Origin: an uncultured Bacilli bacterium
GTDB taxonomy: Bacteria > Bacillota_I > Bacilli_A > RF39 > UBA660
Length of the DNA stretch: 21,626 nucleotides
Reading direction: 5' to 3'
Assembly: GCA_934132915.1 (NCBI GenBank)
Contig: CAKPAK010000022.1
Span: 1-21,626, forward strand
The notes below the pieces were generated by a model, which was not told the DNA's origin, made no database searches, and was given only the letters and a program-made list of their open reading frames with translations. Made by a program: the position numbers and the translations under genes. Below, one piece after another: positions 20,174-21,626 of the stretch (positions are counted from its first letter, which is position 1; each line of letters opens with the position of its first letter).

Positions 20174-21553
20174 CTATTTTTTGCTGATTTTTACCTTTAT
20201 TTTGGTTGTTTTTGGGGTATATGTTGCTTTGTTATCTTCTCCAGTTACTTTTACAGCAACTTCATATTCTCCTTCCCCATAGCCATCTAAATCTACTTGG
20301 GCTTTGATTGTAGAGGCATCAATGGTATCAATAACATTTTTCGTTCCTTTGATAATTACAGTTGTTTTACTAGAATTCTCGCCAACGGCTACAGCTTTAT
20401 ATTTCGCTGTATCTAAATTTGCCGTTTCAATGGATACATTCTGCACTTCTTTACTAATTTCTGTTCCTAAAGTTATGTTTACTTTTACATTCGTTTTAGA
20501 TATTTCTTTTATTCTTGATGGTTTTGAAATAATTACATCATAACTTTTATTTTCATTTAATTTAGTAATGTCTACTTCAACAGGAATATATTCTAAATTA
20601 TCTAGAACGTCTTGATCCCCATAAACGGTTACTTTGGCAACATCTGTTGTGATACTATCAATCGCTTTTCCAAACTCTAACTCGCCAGTTGGAATGACTT
20701 TTAGAGGAACTTCTTTACTAGGAGAATTAATGGTTACTTTGGCACTTAATTTAGAAGGTTCCATTTCTAATCCTTTTACCACTTCTCCATTTGCATCATA
20801 AGCAACTAATTTGATTTCATCAAGTGTTAGCGTTCCTATTTTAGGATTAATGAGTTTGCTCACATCAACTAAGGCTTTTACGGTAGAAACTTTATTTAAG
20901 GTATGTTCTGCTCCTTTAATTACAATTTCTGAGTTATCTAGGGTAACTTCTCCAACGGATAATTTCTTATCTAATTTATTTTTATTGATGACTTCTATTC
21001 CTGCTGTTCTCGTTTGCGATACTTTTGGATAAACCGTAACATTAACAGAAGATGGGGCAAGTTTATATTCTACTGATCGAATAGAACAATCATACTCCAA
21101 TTTAATGGTATGCATTCCCTCTCCTAATCCCGATAAATCCGCCGTTACTACTCCGGTCGCTAATTGTTTTGCTAGATATAAATCGACTTTTCTTCCAATT
21201 AGAGTCACATCAACGCTTTTGGGTAATCCTTCAATTACATAAGAATTATTATTATAAGTTGCTTTTACTTTTTGACCATAAAGTACTTCTGCACTATCCG
21301 TAATAATGGTTGTTGATTCACTATCCACATAAACAAACAATCCAATAGCTAAAATGAGTGAAATAAAAATTAAGGTATTTTTTTTGGTCATCCATTTTTC
21401 AATTCGATCGGTTCGATTTCCTAGTTTATCCGTAATCATAACGATAAACTTGGTAATTGGTACGATGATTAGTTTATCCATTATTTTATAAATGTTTTTG
21501 AAAAAAGCAGAGATAAACCGAAAGATATTTTTAATTATTTTCATGTTTTTCAC
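20174..21553 (-). CDS. cdaR: CdaR (YbbR-domain) regulator of the diadenylate cyclase CdaA
   Basis: 459 residues, near the usual 400-480. One membrane segment (about 61-77, IFISLILAIGLFVYVD) is followed by an extracellular region of four YbbR repeats (about 85-457), each with a terminal beta strand such as VNVTVYPK, KVTINSPS, VKVNITLG and IKVKISKK. CdaR binds and modulates the membrane cyclase CdaA, which makes c-di-AMP for potassium and osmotic control. Compared with Bacillus CdaR, about 45 extra residues precede the anchor and include a hydrophobic stretch (LIIVPITKFIVMITDKL). The start is uncertain: GTG 21553 or ATG 21544, neither with a clear Shine-Dalgarno, which suggests translational coupling to an upstream gene, normally cdaA, beyond the window edge. 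Confidence 0.9.
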   Translation of the reverse strand: MKNMKIIKNIFRFISAFFKNIYKIMDKLIIVPITKFIVMITDKLGNRTDRIEKWMTKKNTLIFISLILAIGLFVYVDSESTTIITDSAEVLYGQKVKATYNNNSYVIEGLPKSVDVTLIGRKVDLYLAKQLATGVVTADLSGLGEGMHTIKLEYDCSIRSVEYKLAPSSVNVTVYPKVSQTRTAGIEVINKNKLDKKLSVGEVTLDNSEIVIKGAEHTLNKVSTVKALVDVSKLINPKIGTLTLDEIKLVAYDANGEVVKGLEMEPSKLSAKVTINSPSKEVPLKVIPTGELEFGKAIDSITTDVAKVTVYGDQDVLDNLEYIPVEVDITKLNENKSYDVIISKPSRIKEISKTNVKVNITLGTEISKEVQNVSIETANLDTAKYKAVAVGENSSKTTVIIKGTKNVIDTIDASTIKAQVDLDGYGEGEYEVAVKVTGEDNKATYTPKTTKIKVKISKK

Positions 21554-21626
21554 GTATAATCAATCTTATAGAAATATTAATTAATTTTTTATTGATTGAT
21601 CCCTTTCTATTTACATTTTTGAATTA
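21554..21626. other. Window-edge sequence upstream of cdaR
   Basis: 73 AT-rich bases. All three minus-strand frames contain stops close to the edge, so the end of an upstream gene (cdaA would be expected) could lie in the last 30 bases, but nothing is identifiable. No convincing promoter or ribosome-binding site for cdaR was found. Confidence 0.4.

Noticed and set aside
1..21626. CRISPR array, prophage, insertion sequence or integron
   Set aside because: The only regular repeat is the in-frame 48-bp array; no transposase, integrase or terminal inverted repeats were seen.

Overview
The window reads as chromosomal DNA of a low-GC, spore-forming Firmicute, probably an uncultured gut Bacilli or Erysipelotrichia/RF39-like lineage. 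The evidence is strong AT-richness, canonical Shine-Dalgarno sites (AGGAGG or GGTGAT), a forespore sigma factor (sigG) followed by a YlmC/YmxH PRC-barrel gene, a SpoIVFA-like protein, EzrA, CdaR, and a Bacillus-like infC-rpmI-rplT operon with an attenuator leader. Trp is encoded by TGG and no recognised gene uses TGA. Assignment to a named taxon is inference. Almost all genes lie on the minus strand; only a tRNA-Gly, a small nucleotidyltransferase and an RNHCP zinc-ribbon gene lie on the plus strand.

Layout, left to right. (1) 1-836 (+): tRNA-Gly(CCC) with promoter and terminator, then an orphan CCA/poly(A)-polymerase-head nucleotidyltransferase. (2) 879-3811: a SpoIVFA-like degenerate LytM protein upstream of recG (-), divergent from the RNHCP gene (+), with overlapping promoters. 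(3) 3794-7439 (-): ezrA, then a membrane-anchored protein with 16 tandem 16-residue repeats, then a tail-anchored low-complexity protein. (4) 7737-9545 (-): typA/bipA with its own promoter and terminator. (5) 9693-12066 (-): a lone prepilin-like protein followed by an ABC-exporter membrane domain with no ATPase domain. (6) 12140-15468 (-): hisS, a protein-kinase-fold protein, sigG and ylmC, where a terminator-like hairpin buries the sigG ribosome-binding site. (7) 15621-18609 (-): a Fic-fold protein lacking the catalytic His, and a stand-alone HerA-type ATPase. (8) 18686-20163 (-): infC-rpmI-rplT with an L20-type attenuation leader and an AUC start codon for IF3. (9) 20174-21553 (-): cdaR, whose usual partner cdaA would lie beyond the right edge.

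How the parts relate: group 8 is a self-regulated translation operon (L20 on the leader, IF3 on its own start codon). Groups 2 and 6 carry mother-cell and forespore sporulation functions. Group 3 links the FtsZ regulator EzrA with two uncharacterised membrane-tethered disordered proteins. Several junctions are compact terminator/promoter composites in which a promoter -35 box lies inside the preceding terminator hairpin. No CRISPR array, insertion sequence or prophage was seen, and no gene-free stretch longer than about 300 bases occurs once the tRNA and regulatory sites are counted. The most promising less-described elements are the ezrA-linked repeat protein pair, the kinase-fold gene plus hairpin at sigG, and the prepilin/orphan ABC membrane-domain pair.
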